From: Planctomycetales bacterium
GTDB lineage: Bacteria; Planctomycetota; UBA11346
Assembly: GCA_025362255.1 (NCBI GenBank)
Contig: JANYGY010000174.1
Coordinates: forward strand, 1-12,209
Length of the DNA: 12,209 nucleotides
Direction: 5' to 3'
Of the stretch, positions 1 through 6,613 are shown in pieces. The notes beneath the pieces were generated by a model that was not told the DNA's origin, did not search any database, and saw only the letters and a program-made list of their open reading frames with translations. A program made the position numbers and the translations under genes. How positions within the stretch are numbered: the first letter of the stretch is position 1; every line of letters begins with the position of its first letter.

Positions 1-580
1 CGGCGCGCGCCAGGGCGGCGACGGCCGGCTCGTCAGCGAGGTGCTCCTGGGCAAATGCTTGGGCGCTGGCGATCTCCCCCGACAGGACCCGGCTGGGCGG
101 CGATGCGTGGGCGCAGCGGGCGATCTCGACCAACAATCGCCTGAGCGCAGCCTCGGCCGCCATCCGGGCCAACGGCGCCTGCGGTTGACGATGCTGGCGC
201 AGCAGATCGCCCCACAGTTCGGCCAGCAAAGCAGATCCGCGAAACACCCGCGGCGCTGCGAGCAGAGCGGATTCGATCTCGGGCAGCACGCCTTGATCCA
301 GCCCCAGCCAGAAGAGATCACAGGGTTCGAGCACCGATTGGACGGCACCATGGATCTCGTCCGGGCGAGTGATGTAGCAATGGCCGGACGCCACCGTGAA
401 GGCCTGATCATCGACCCACCAGTCGACCCGGCCTCGACGCAGCCAGCACATTTCCCAGGCGCCGGGGTGAGCATGCGCGGCGAGGCCGGATTCCATGGCC
501 GACCGTTGGCGGGTCCATCCGAGATGGGACAGACCGGCAGCCAGCAAGGCGCCTGGTCCGAAATCATCGCGCTGGGCCAT
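1..580 (-). CDS. AraC-family transcriptional regulator, cut by left edge
   Basis: Reading the minus strand from an ATG at 580 gives 193 codons without a stop, running off the left edge. The start is supported by AGAGGA at 589-594, eight bases upstream. Residues 34-80 look like the AraC-type cupin sensor: a HAHPGAWEM stretch (His36, His38), then a WLRRGRVDWWVDDQAF strand pair and a TRPDEIHG turn (His77). The last visible residues (FAQEHLADEPAVAALARA) match the start of the AraC helix-turn-helix domain, whose remainder lies outside the window. Such proteins bind a small ligand, often a sugar or metabolite, through the cupin and activate or repress nearby promoters. It is divergent from the dioxygenase gene at 659, with 78 bp between starts, so that gene is the obvious target. 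The ligand cannot be told from the sequence. Family call is firm; function is inference. Confidence 0.85.
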   Translation of the reverse strand, partial: MAQRDDFGPGALLAAGLSHLGWTRQRSAMESGLAAHAHPGAWEMCWLRRGRVDWWVDDQAFTVASGHCYITRPDEIHGAVQSVLEPCDLFWLGLDQGVLPEIESALLAAPRVFRGSALLAELWGDLLRQHRQPQAPLARMAAEAALRRLLVEIARCAHASPPSRVLSGEIASAQAFAQEHLADEPAVAALARA

Positions 581-588
581 GTTCGGAA

Positions 589-594
589 TCCTCT
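589..594 (-). promoter_or_regulatory. Ribosome binding site of the AraC-type gene
   Basis: AGAGGA on the minus strand, eight bases before the ATG at 580. It fixes the start of the regulator and shows that this strand, not the + strand frame open across 41-658, is the coding one here. Confidence 0.6.
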
Positions 595-645
595 GGCCTA
601 CGCGCGCAGACGCAAACGCGCTGGAACCCCCGACAAAACATCCAC

Positions 646-651
646 GAGGAG
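646..651 (+). promoter_or_regulatory. Ribosome binding site of the dioxygenase gene
   Basis: GAGGAG seven bases before the ATG at 659. It decides the start: the frame is open back to position 41, but that upstream stretch is antisense to the AraC-type gene and shows no family similarity. Confidence 0.65.
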
Positions 652-658
652 CGATCAC

Positions 659-1510
659 ATGACTGCCACGCTGAACCCTGCCGCGATGAGATCCACTTCA
701 TCTGATGACGTCGAGTTTCCATCGGACGCTCGGGAATCCTACGATCGCGACGGCTTCATCGCCCTCCCGCAGCTGACAACCGCGGCCGAGGCCATCCGCC
801 TGCGTGAGATCTATGATGATCTGTTCGCCCGTCGGGTCGGTCGCGAATCGGGCGATCAGTTCGATCTGTTCGGTGACGACAGCGATCCCGACAAACCCAA
901 CATCCCGCAGATCCTCGGGCCTGACAACTATGTGCCTGAATTGCGTGAAACCCTGGCTTGGCGCAACGCCGAACGCCTGCTCACGCACCTGCTCGGCGCG
1001 CCTTCAGCCGGCATCGGCTCGCACATGATTCTCAAGCCGGCGGGCTCGCCACTGTCGACCCCATGGCACCAGGATGAAGCGTATTGGGACGCCAGCCGCC
1101 GTTATAAATCGATGAGCATCTGGATTCCGTTGCAGGACGTCGATCAGGGCAACGGCTGCATGCACTTCATTCCCGGATCGCATCGCCGGGGCATCGTCAA
1201 GCATCGGTCGGGCAACAACGACCCGCGTGTGCACGGGCTTGAAATCGACGACGACAAGATCGATCTGTCGGGTCAGATTGCATGCCCATTGCCCGCCGGC
1301 GGCTGCACCGCCCACGACGGCCGGACGCTGCATTTCACCAGCCCCAACCCCAGTCGCGTGCCACGCCGCGCGTGGATCATCATGGGCGGCCTTGAAGCCC
1401 AGAAGCGGGCTGAAATACGCAGTTTCCCCTGGATGGATGCCAAGCGTACGCGCCGCGATGAACGCGCTGAGGCCTTTGCCAAAGCCAAGGCCGCCGCAGC
1501 CGCGGTCTGA
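659..1510 (+). CDS. Phytanoyl-CoA dioxygenase (PhyH) family oxygenase
   Basis: A 283-residue cytosolic protein of the PhyH family, non-haem Fe(II)/2-oxoglutarate oxygenases that hydroxylate a substrate while converting 2-oxoglutarate to succinate and CO2. The iron triad is visible: His137-x-Asp139 in PWHQDEAYW and the distal His225 in TLHFTSPNPS, followed by Arg236/Arg237, one of which should bind the 2-oxoglutarate carboxylate. The IPLQDVDQGNGCMHFIPGSH stretch (residues 156-175) is the typical PhyH core strand and turn. Length is normal for the family. The start at 659 is chosen for its GAGGAG site. The C-terminus ends in a Lys/Ala-rich tail. Bacterial members act on many small molecules, so the substrate is unknown; pairing with a divergent AraC regulator suggests inducible use of a metabolite. 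The enzyme class is firm. Confidence 0.9.
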   Translation: MTATLNPAAMRSTSSDDVEFPSDARESYDRDGFIALPQLTTAAEAIRLREIYDDLFARRVGRESGDQFDLFGDDSDPDKPNIPQILGPDNYVPELRETLAWRNAERLLTHLLGAPSAGIGSHMILKPAGSPLSTPWHQDEAYWDASRRYKSMSIWIPLQDVDQGNGCMHFIPGSHRRGIVKHRSGNNDPRVHGLEIDDDKIDLSGQIACPLPAGGCTAHDGRTLHFTSPNPSRVPRRAWIIMGGLEAQKRAEIRSFPWMDAKRTRRDERAEAFAKAKAAAAAV

Positions 1511-1531
1511 GCCGGAAAAAATGGCGAACTG

Positions 1532-1570
1532 CGCAACGAGGCTGGCCGATCTTCGGCCAGCCTCGTTGCG
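1532..1570. terminator. 18-bp perfect hairpin after the dioxygenase gene
   Basis: Arms 1532-1549 and 1553-1570 are exact reverse complements around a three-base TCT loop, starting 22 bases after the dioxygenase stop. No U-tract follows on the + strand. A run of six A's at 1516-1521 would read as U's on the minus strand, where no gene arrives. It probably ends or stabilises the dioxygenase transcript, separating it from the tatA-like gene. Confidence 0.6.
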
Positions 1571-1653
1571 TTCATCGGTCGGCGCTCTAACGTTTTCCAT
1601 TCGGTCTCGACCGCCCGCGTCCTCATCCGTCGAGCCCCGAACAAAGGCACCAC

Positions 1654-1911
1654 ATGCACCCTCAGATCGTCCAAGCCATCGGCATGCCCGGCACCACCGA
1701 ATGGATCATCATTCTGATCATCATGCTGCTGCTGTTCGGCAACCGCCTGCCGAAAATGATGCGCGGCATGGGCGGCAGCATCAAGGAATTCAAGAAGGGC
1801 ATGGAGGACGGGGACGACGAGAAGGTCGAGAAAATCGAGAAAAAGATCCCCGCCCCAGAAGGCACCGCGAGTCGCGACGCCAAGCCCAAAGACGATCAGC
1901 CAGCTCATTGA
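1654..1911 (+). CDS. tatA: TatA/E-like twin-arginine translocase subunit
   Basis: An 85-residue protein with the TatA/B/E layout: a short N-terminus, one membrane helix (about residues 16-28, EWIIILIIMLLLF), the conserved FG hinge (Phe28-Gly29) followed by NRLP, an amphipathic helix (residues 34-50, KMMRGMGGSIKEFKKGM), and a charged acidic/basic tail. TatA-type subunits oligomerise with TatC to carry folded, twin-arginine-tagged proteins across the inner membrane. The start has AAAGG at 1643-1647, six bases upstream. Length and short tail fit TatA/E better than TatB. No tatC or tatB lies in the window, so this is a stand-alone copy here, as is common in planctomycetes. The gene is 42 bp before the M24 gene in the same direction. 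The exact TatA versus TatE assignment is not possible. Confidence 0.88.
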   Translation: MHPQIVQAIGMPGTTEWIIILIIMLLLFGNRLPKMMRGMGGSIKEFKKGMEDGDDEKVEKIEKKIPAPEGTASRDAKPKDDQPAH

Positions 1912-1920
1912 GCGGCTGGC
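1899..1920 (+). terminator. Weak hairpin at the end of the tatA-like gene
   Basis: GCCAGC (1899-1904) and GCTGGC (1915-1920) can pair across the stop codon, followed by ATTTATT. The stem is short, so this may only attenuate read-through into the M24 gene. Confidence 0.25.
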
Positions 1921-1953
1921 ATTTATTCCAACTCACCATTTGCCGTTCGCAGA

Positions 1954-3105
1954 ATGCCCACCGCCATCATGACCGAGACCGCGATCAAGCTCGCCCGCGT
2001 GCGCGCTTACCTCAAACAGCATAAGCTCGCCGGCATCGTCTTGGGATCGCGAGCCAATTGGGCCTGGCTCAGTGGTGGCGGCGACGCGCACATCGTGAGT
2101 CAGACCGACGAAGCCTTCGGCGCGCTGGCGGTGACGGCGCGCGGGGCGTATCTCCTGGCAAACAACATCGAGATGGCGCGGTTCGTCAAAGAGGAACCGA
2201 TCGCGGCGTTCACGCCGAAAGTCTTTCCGTGGAGCACGCCACTGAGCGAGGCCGTGGTCAAGCTCGCTGGCGGCAAGTCCGGATCAAAAGCCGCATGCAA
2301 AACGTGGGCCAGCGACATGCCGGCGATGACCGGTTTGAAAGCGTTGCCTGGAGATTTCCAGCAAACGTGCCGGGCGCAGTTGTTAGACGCCGAAATCCGC
2401 CGCTACAAAAGTCTTGGCCGCGATTGCACGCTGGTGATGGAGACCGTCTGCCACGCGATCCATCCTGGTGACAGCGAACACCACGCCGAGGCCGAGATGG
2501 CGCGGCACCTGCTCTCGCGTGGCATCCAACCGCACGTCCTGCTGGTGGCCTTTGACGAACGCATCGCCAGCTACCGCCATCCGGCACCCACCAGCAAACG
2601 GCTGAAACATCACGCGATGCTGGTCATTTGCGGTCAACGCCATGGCTTGATCGCCAGCCTCACCCGCTTCGTGCATTTCGGGGCCCTGCCCAAAGACCTC
2701 GCCAAACGCCATGAGGCCACCTGCCGAGTCGAGGCCGCCTATTGGGAGGCCACCGTGCCCGGCACGAGTTATGGCGCAGCGTTCAGCGCTGGTCTGGCGC
2801 AGTACAAGAAAGAGGGCTTCGCCAAGGAATGGGAGCTGCACCACCAAGGCGGCCCCACCGGCTACAGCGGCCGTGATTTCGTCGCGACCGCTGGCGAAAA
2901 ACGCCTGATCCAGCCTGGGCAGGCGGTCGCCTGGAATCCTTCGATCACGGGCACCAAATCAGAAGACACCTTCATCATCGAAGGCGAGGCCAAGATCGGC
3001 TGGGAGCGCACGGTGATCACCGAAGCCTCGCCTGATTGGCCGACCATCACCGTCACCACCCCCTCGGGCGCGCAGCTGATCCGCCCTGCCGTGCTGGTGC
3101 GGTGA
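1954..3105 (+). CDS. M24 'pita-bread' family protein, metal ligands apparently lost
   Basis: A 383-residue protein with creatinase/aminopeptidase-P architecture: an N-terminal domain (about 1-145) and a C-terminal pita-bread domain (about 150-383). In metal-dependent M24 enzymes (Xaa-Pro aminopeptidase, prolidase) five residues bind two metal ions. Here the first Asp motif reads VICGQ (Ile225 in the Asp place), the second reads ASLTR (Ser235), the GHG histidine region reads HHQGGPTGY (Gly300 by my alignment), and the first Glu motif reads AWNPSI (Asn328). Only the last Glu, Glu337 in TKSEDT, is kept. I recall a bacterial clade sharing HHQGG...GRD and WNPSITGTKSEDT, so this is probably a conserved subgroup, not decay. 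It may be a pseudoenzyme or a metal-free hydrolase like creatinase. No signal peptide, so cytosolic. Start codon 1954 or 1969 (ATG); neither has a strong ribosome site. Its stop overlaps the next gene by one base. Confidence 0.8.
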   Translation: MPTAIMTETAIKLARVRAYLKQHKLAGIVLGSRANWAWLSGGGDAHIVSQTDEAFGALAVTARGAYLLANNIEMARFVKEEPIAAFTPKVFPWSTPLSEAVVKLAGGKSGSKAACKTWASDMPAMTGLKALPGDFQQTCRAQLLDAEIRRYKSLGRDCTLVMETVCHAIHPGDSEHHAEAEMARHLLSRGIQPHVLLVAFDERIASYRHPAPTSKRLKHHAMLVICGQRHGLIASLTRFVHFGALPKDLAKRHEATCRVEAAYWEATVPGTSYGAAFSAGLAQYKKEGFAKEWELHHQGGPTGYSGRDFVATAGEKRLIQPGQAVAWNPSITGTKSEDTFIIEGEAKIGWERTVITEASPDWPTITVTTPSGAQLIRPAVLVR

Positions 3106-3455
3106 TGCGCGGCTGGCTCCAACTGCTCGCCCGGGCTTCGGCGCTCGTCGTCATGGTCGTGATGGTCGTCACCGTGACCGGCTGCTGGGGCAAACGAGAT
3201 CCGGTGCCCGAACACACCGTGACGGTGACCACCGACCCCAACCGCTACCAGTTCGATGGCCAAGTCATGGCCTATGATCAGGTCCAGGCCGAGTTGCAGG
3301 CGATCGCTGACAAGTACCGCCGTGGATCCACCGGCAATTCACGGGTCTACATCAAAATCATCACCAATCCCGGGGCCGATTACGGTCGCGTTGGTGACCT
3401 GGTCGACTGGTGCGCCAGCATCGGTCTGGACAAAATCGAGACGACCGGACGCTGA
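3105..3455 (+). CDS. Small lipoprotein with ExbD/TolR-like domain
   Basis: A 116-residue protein. The first 26 residues are a lipoprotein signal: basic start, hydrophobic run of Val/Met, then V-T-G-Cys27. The rest (about 38-115) resembles the periplasmic domain of ExbD/TolR: a strand with 'FDGQVMAYDQVQAELQAIA', a strand 'RVYIKIITNPGADYGRVGDL', then 'LVDWCASIGLDKIETTG', matching the family pattern of I-x-ADxxxxYgxVvxvlDxxkxaGixkI. Classical ExbD has instead an N-terminal membrane helix with a proton-carrying Asp, which is missing. The protein is therefore probably lipid-anchored in the periplasm and cannot itself be the proton channel partner. The start ATG shares one base with the M24 stop (TGATG), so translation is likely coupled. 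The fold call is by pattern and moderately sure; function unknown. Confidence 0.65.
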   Translation: MRGWLQLLARASALVVMVVMVVTVTGCWGKRDPVPEHTVTVTTDPNRYQFDGQVMAYDQVQAELQAIADKYRRGSTGNSRVYIKIITNPGADYGRVGDLVDWCASIGLDKIETTGR

Positions 3456-3479
3456 GCGCCCCCTGCCTGCGAGAATTTT

Positions 3480-4064
3480 ATGGGCCGTCGTATCGGCTGT
3501 CTGGTATTGCTCCTTCTGATCGCCTGGCTCGGACTTGAAGTCTTCGCCTACATCGGCGTCAGCCGTTTCCTCAATCACCACTTCGAACGGTACGTGGGCA
3601 GCGGCGGCTACATCCTCGTCCTGGCATGGATCGGGTTGTCGTTGGTGGTCGGGTACAAAGTCGGCCGCTGGCATGTCGCGCGGGTGATGCCCGGACTGCT
3701 CAAGGGAACTGCCGGTGGCCATGTGGTCGGGGTCCTCGGGGCGATCCTGATCGGTCTGCCCGGCCTGCTCAGCGACATCCCCGGCATCATTCTGCTGCTG
3801 CCACCGGTGCAGTCATTGTTCAGCAAACTCGGCGCCGCGGTGATGGCTTCGGTGGTCAAACGCAGCATGGGGAAAATGTTCGGCGGCGGTATCCCCGGTG
3901 GCCTGCCCCCAGGATTTTCGGGCAGCCCATTCCCCGGCATGAAGGCCATGACACCCGACGACAAGGCCCTCTTCGGCAAAGCCTCCCAGGGCAAAATTCC
4001 CCATGGGAAACCGGGCAAGACCTACGACACCACCGTCGAAAAAGACGAACCGCCGAAATTGTAG
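3480..4064 (+). CDS. FxsA-like membrane protein
   Basis: A 194-residue inner-membrane protein. Hydrophobic segments lie at about residues 5-27, 43-62 and 80-113. The last holds the FxsA signature, GAILIGLPGLLSDIPGIILL then LPPVQSLF, like the family's LPGFLTDxxGxLLLLPPVR. FxsA in E. coli is known for relieving exclusion of phage T7 by F plasmid when overproduced; its normal role is unknown. After residue 130 comes a Gly/Pro-rich low-complexity stretch (GGGIPGGLPPGFSGSPFPGM) and a charged tail, probably cytosolic and common as a variable extension in this family. The gene follows the lipoprotein gene after 24 bp with no strong ribosome site. Family call is good; function is not known. Confidence 0.85.
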   Translation: MGRRIGCLVLLLLIAWLGLEVFAYIGVSRFLNHHFERYVGSGGYILVLAWIGLSLVVGYKVGRWHVARVMPGLLKGTAGGHVVGVLGAILIGLPGLLSDIPGIILLLPPVQSLFSKLGAAVMASVVKRSMGKMFGGGIPGGLPPGFSGSPFPGMKAMTPDDKALFGKASQGKIPHGKPGKTYDTTVEKDEPPKL

Positions 4065-4118
4065 GTCGCAGCGGCACGACCGCTGTCCGGCGCATCAAGC
4101 GAAACCGCCCACCGAATG

Positions 4119-4127
4119 TGCTATTAA
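4119..4127 (+). promoter_or_regulatory. Possible extended -10 promoter before the STN pair
   Basis: TG-C-TATTAA at 4119-4127 resembles an extended -10 element, 49 bases before the ATG at 4177. No clear -35 is seen. The gap of 112 bp after fxsA supports a separate start of transcription for the STN pair. Confidence 0.3.
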
Positions 4128-4143
4128 CCCTGACGGCCGTGGA

Positions 4144-4159
4144 TTAGCTCGCTAGCTAA
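4144..4159. repeat. Inverted repeat in the leader of the STN pair
   Basis: TTAGCT (4144-4149) and AGCTAA (4154-4159) are exact reverse complements around CGCT. It lies between the possible -10 and the AAAGG ribosome site (4164-4168), so it could be an operator or a small leader hairpin. A second short stem, CAGCGG/CCGCTG, at 4069-4085 follows the fxsA stop. Confidence 0.35.
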
Positions 4160-4176
4160 CCGCAAAGGTACCGTCC

Positions 4177-5463
4177 ATGCCTGTTTGCTTTCGCGTCGCA
4201 CTCATTGCCGCTTTATTCTTATCCCTGCCCGGTCAGAGACTTTTGGCCGTCGATGTCGTCGGCCAACCACCAGGTTACAGCACTGAAAAATTCCGCGCTG
4301 AATGGCATCAAAAGCCGCTTGCCAAAGTCCTCGACGACCTCTCGGGGTGGATCGAAAAACCGGTGACTCGCAGCGCTGAAGTCAGCGCGCTCGGGGCACG
4401 CACCGTGACCCTCGCCGACGAACACAAAGTGCCGCTGCGCGAAACGCTTGAGGTGCTTGAGCGGACCCAGCAGCTGCACATCACCATCGAGCCTCTGCGC
4501 CTGCGGATCGAGACCGCAGAAAATTTCCGCGATCGCACCAGGCGACAGGTGGACCTGAATCTGCGCGACTACGGTACATTTTTTGTCCCTCTGGATACGG
4601 CGGCGAAAAATCTGGCCGTCGCCATCCCAACTGATTTCGCGGGAATCAGCCTTTTGGCGGGCGGCGATGAAAAAGGCCGCACTCCCGGCGCCGGAAAAAA
4701 CCAAGCGGCGACCTCGCTGCTTGAACGCCTGCGCAGCCAAGGCCACGACGGAGGCATGGAGCTGCGTGGAAACGGCAACATCTTCATGCTGCTGACACCT
4801 GACGAGGAAACCGCGACCCGCGCCTCGCTGGTCGAGCTGTACCGGGTGATGGTGCGCCGCACCGACTGGCGCGTGACCTTTGGTACGCTTCCGACGACCG
4901 AAGCGCCTGCCGGCGGCTTGATGTCCCGCTCCGATGCCGAGGCCCTCGTCCTCCGCCTGAAAAATCCACGCAGCCTCAGCCTGACCAGCATGAACGGCCA
5001 ACGCGTCAATGCTGCGACGCGCACCGATCGCGCCTATCTCGCCGATCTTGAGGTCGTTTCCGAGCACCTCGATCCGACGGTGAAAGTCCTGTCGCTCGGC
5101 CAGAGTGCCGATCTGCGTGCGCTTGCCGGATTCAACTGCACGTGGGTCGGCTTCAGCCTGGCCTGGGCTGATCCCCTGGCGGATCCGCCAACGTCCGAAG
5201 TCAGCGCCGTGGGCGGACCCCGCCGCCCGGTCGATTCGACGATGACGCTGAAAAAGGACGAAGCCGGTCCGGTGACCGCCACGGTCACGCCGACACCAGC
5301 GTCAGCGGGTCTCCACGGTGAATCGGTGGCCATCACCAAACCCACGTGGTGGACCTGGCAACCACAGGGAGAGTGCTATCTGCCCAGCCAATCGGCCCTG
5401 GTCCTGGTATCTGAGCATCCCGCCGGTCGGGCGGTCATCGTGTTGTCGGAGACCACCCCATGA
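4177..5463 (+). CDS. Exported STN-domain protein, secretin-like without pore (first of pair)
   Basis: A 428-residue protein with a Sec signal peptide (about 1-24, ending LLAVD). Residues about 34-112 look like a secretin/TonB short N-terminal (STN) domain: 'FRAEWHQKPLAKVLDDLSGW', 'VTLADEHKVPLRETLEVLER', and a closing LRLRIE strand. Then come 'DLNLRDYGTFFVPLDTA' and a ring-building-like N domain, 'LLERLRSQ...ELRGNGNIFMLLTP', and a long beta-rich C-terminal part (228-428) with 'SMNGQRVNAATRTDRAYLADLEVV', reminiscent of secretin-like beta domains. No full secretin pore is seen. Large secretins use such N domains in the periplasm. This may be a periplasmic adaptor or surface component; I do not know its function. 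AAAGG at 4164-4168 precedes the ATG. The stop overlaps the next start by four bases. Confidence 0.7.
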   Translation: MPVCFRVALIAALFLSLPGQRLLAVDVVGQPPGYSTEKFRAEWHQKPLAKVLDDLSGWIEKPVTRSAEVSALGARTVTLADEHKVPLRETLEVLERTQQLHITIEPLRLRIETAENFRDRTRRQVDLNLRDYGTFFVPLDTAAKNLAVAIPTDFAGISLLAGGDEKGRTPGAGKNQAATSLLERLRSQGHDGGMELRGNGNIFMLLTPDEETATRASLVELYRVMVRRTDWRVTFGTLPTTEAPAGGLMSRSDAEALVLRLKNPRSLSLTSMNGQRVNAATRTDRAYLADLEVVSEHLDPTVKVLSLGQSADLRALAGFNCTWVGFSLAWADPLADPPTSEVSAVGGPRRPVDSTMTLKKDEAGPVTATVTPTPASAGLHGESVAITKPTWWTWQPQGECYLPSQSALVLVSEHPAGRAVIVLSETTP

Positions 5464-6605
5464 GCCGCTTCCCTGCTCTCACCGTGACCCTGATGGCAAC
5501 GCTCATCGCTGGCTCCGCGCAGGCGGCGAGCCAACCCGAGACCATCGATCTGCGCGTCGATCACGCGCCGTTGGTGACCCTCATCGAACGCATCGCGCGC
5601 CAGTGTGATGCCGGGCTAGCGATCGACAGCTCACTGCAGGAACAGATGAGCCGTGAGGTGACGCTCAACGCCCGGGACGCCCCCTGGAAAGAGGCGGTCG
5701 CGCTGCTTGAAAGCGAATACCGGATTTCGCTGACCCTGGTGGCCGATCGCCTGAACGTAGTCAATGCCGACGCGGAATTCCGTAATCGCCTGGTCAGCCG
5801 GACCTACGACGTCCGCGTCTTGACCCTTCCGATCGACGATTTCCCCGGCCCCAAACTTGACATCGCCGAGCCCGGCAGCGCTGGCTGCTACTTAATGCCG
5901 CCCCACCAAGCCACGCCAAGTTCGGCGTCGGCCGAGATCAGCGCCACCATCAGGCGCCAGATCCGGCCCTCCTGGTGGACCCGCGACGGGATGGAGATCT
6001 CCGAATTGAACGGGGCGCTCATCATCACCGCCCTGCCGGATATCCACGCTGAGATCCTCGCATTTCTGCAGCGTTTAGAACGGGCCGCCGCGCGCGAAGT
6101 GGTGTGCCGGGTCTATCGTCTGCCGGACAACATTGCGCCGTTGCCGGCAGTCCTTGATGCGAAAGCTTGGCGCGCGCTGGCGCCTACCTCTGGCGCCCCG
6201 ATCGCGACCTTCGCCATGCTCGACTCGCAGACCAATCATCATTTCAGCGGCACCCAGGCGATCTACGTCAGCGATGCCGATGTCGTGCAAGGCATCTACG
6301 ATCCGATCATGAGCCTCGTCTCGCACGGCCTGGCGGTCGATGTCGAACCGGTGGTGACGATTGACGGCGTCGTGGTCACCACCCGCTTCTCGGCGACGAT
6401 CAATCACGATGTGACCTCGGCCCCGGTGATCGACAGCGCCGGCAAGGCGGTGATCGACGTCCAACTGCCGCGCACCGAACTCGATGCGTCGAACGATAGC
6501 CGCTTGGTCCCCCTCGGCGGAGCCGCTGGACTGCGCTTCGCGGAACGGACCTACGCCCTGACTTTCGAAGTGGTGACGTTCACCGAACCAAAACCCGCCA
6601 AATAA
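5460..6605 (+). CDS. Exported STN-domain protein, secretin-like without pore (second of pair)
   Basis: A 381-residue protein with a Sec signal peptide cut after AQA (about residue 22). Residues 28-100 form an STN-like domain ('IDLRVDHAPLVTLIERIARQ', 'VTLNARDAPWKEAVALLESE', LTLVADRLNVV). The next region shows the planctomycete-type pattern: 'RTYDVRVL', later 'IRPSWWTRDGMEISELNGAL' and 'IITALPDIHAEILAFLQRLE', which resembles a secretin N1 ring-building domain. The C-terminal third is beta-rich (IYVSDADVVQGIYDP, 'LAVDVEPVVTIDGVVVTTRF', TYALTFEVVTF). It shares this order of parts with its upstream neighbour, so the two are likely old tandem duplicates. The ATGA overlap implies translational coupling and perhaps a fixed ratio. 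No pore domain. Function unknown, envelope location likely. Confidence 0.72.
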   Translation: MSRFPALTVTLMATLIAGSAQAASQPETIDLRVDHAPLVTLIERIARQCDAGLAIDSSLQEQMSREVTLNARDAPWKEAVALLESEYRISLTLVADRLNVVNADAEFRNRLVSRTYDVRVLTLPIDDFPGPKLDIAEPGSAGCYLMPPHQATPSSASAEISATIRRQIRPSWWTRDGMEISELNGALIITALPDIHAEILAFLQRLERAAAREVVCRVYRLPDNIAPLPAVLDAKAWRALAPTSGAPIATFAMLDSQTNHHFSGTQAIYVSDADVVQGIYDPIMSLVSHGLAVDVEPVVTIDGVVVTTRFSATINHDVTSAPVIDSAGKAVIDVQLPRTELDASNDSRLVPLGGAAGLRFAERTYALTFEVVTFTEPKPAK

Positions 6606-6613
6606 TCCTGAGT

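Larger units (their letters stand above)
581..658. promoter_or_regulatory. Divergent intergenic region, regulator/dioxygenase
   Basis: The 78 bp between the two divergent starts must hold both promoters or lie within their leaders. It has GC-rich GCGC repeats around 601-621 but no clear -10/-35 pair and no convincing AraC half-site direct repeat. The GAGGAG ribosome site of the + strand gene occupies 646-651. The regulatory role is inferred from geometry only. Confidence 0.4.

Noticed and set aside
41..658. N-terminal extension of the dioxygenase frame by 206 residues
   Set aside because: This stretch is antisense to the AraC-type gene, shows no family pattern, and the ribosome site at 646-651 supports the start at 659.
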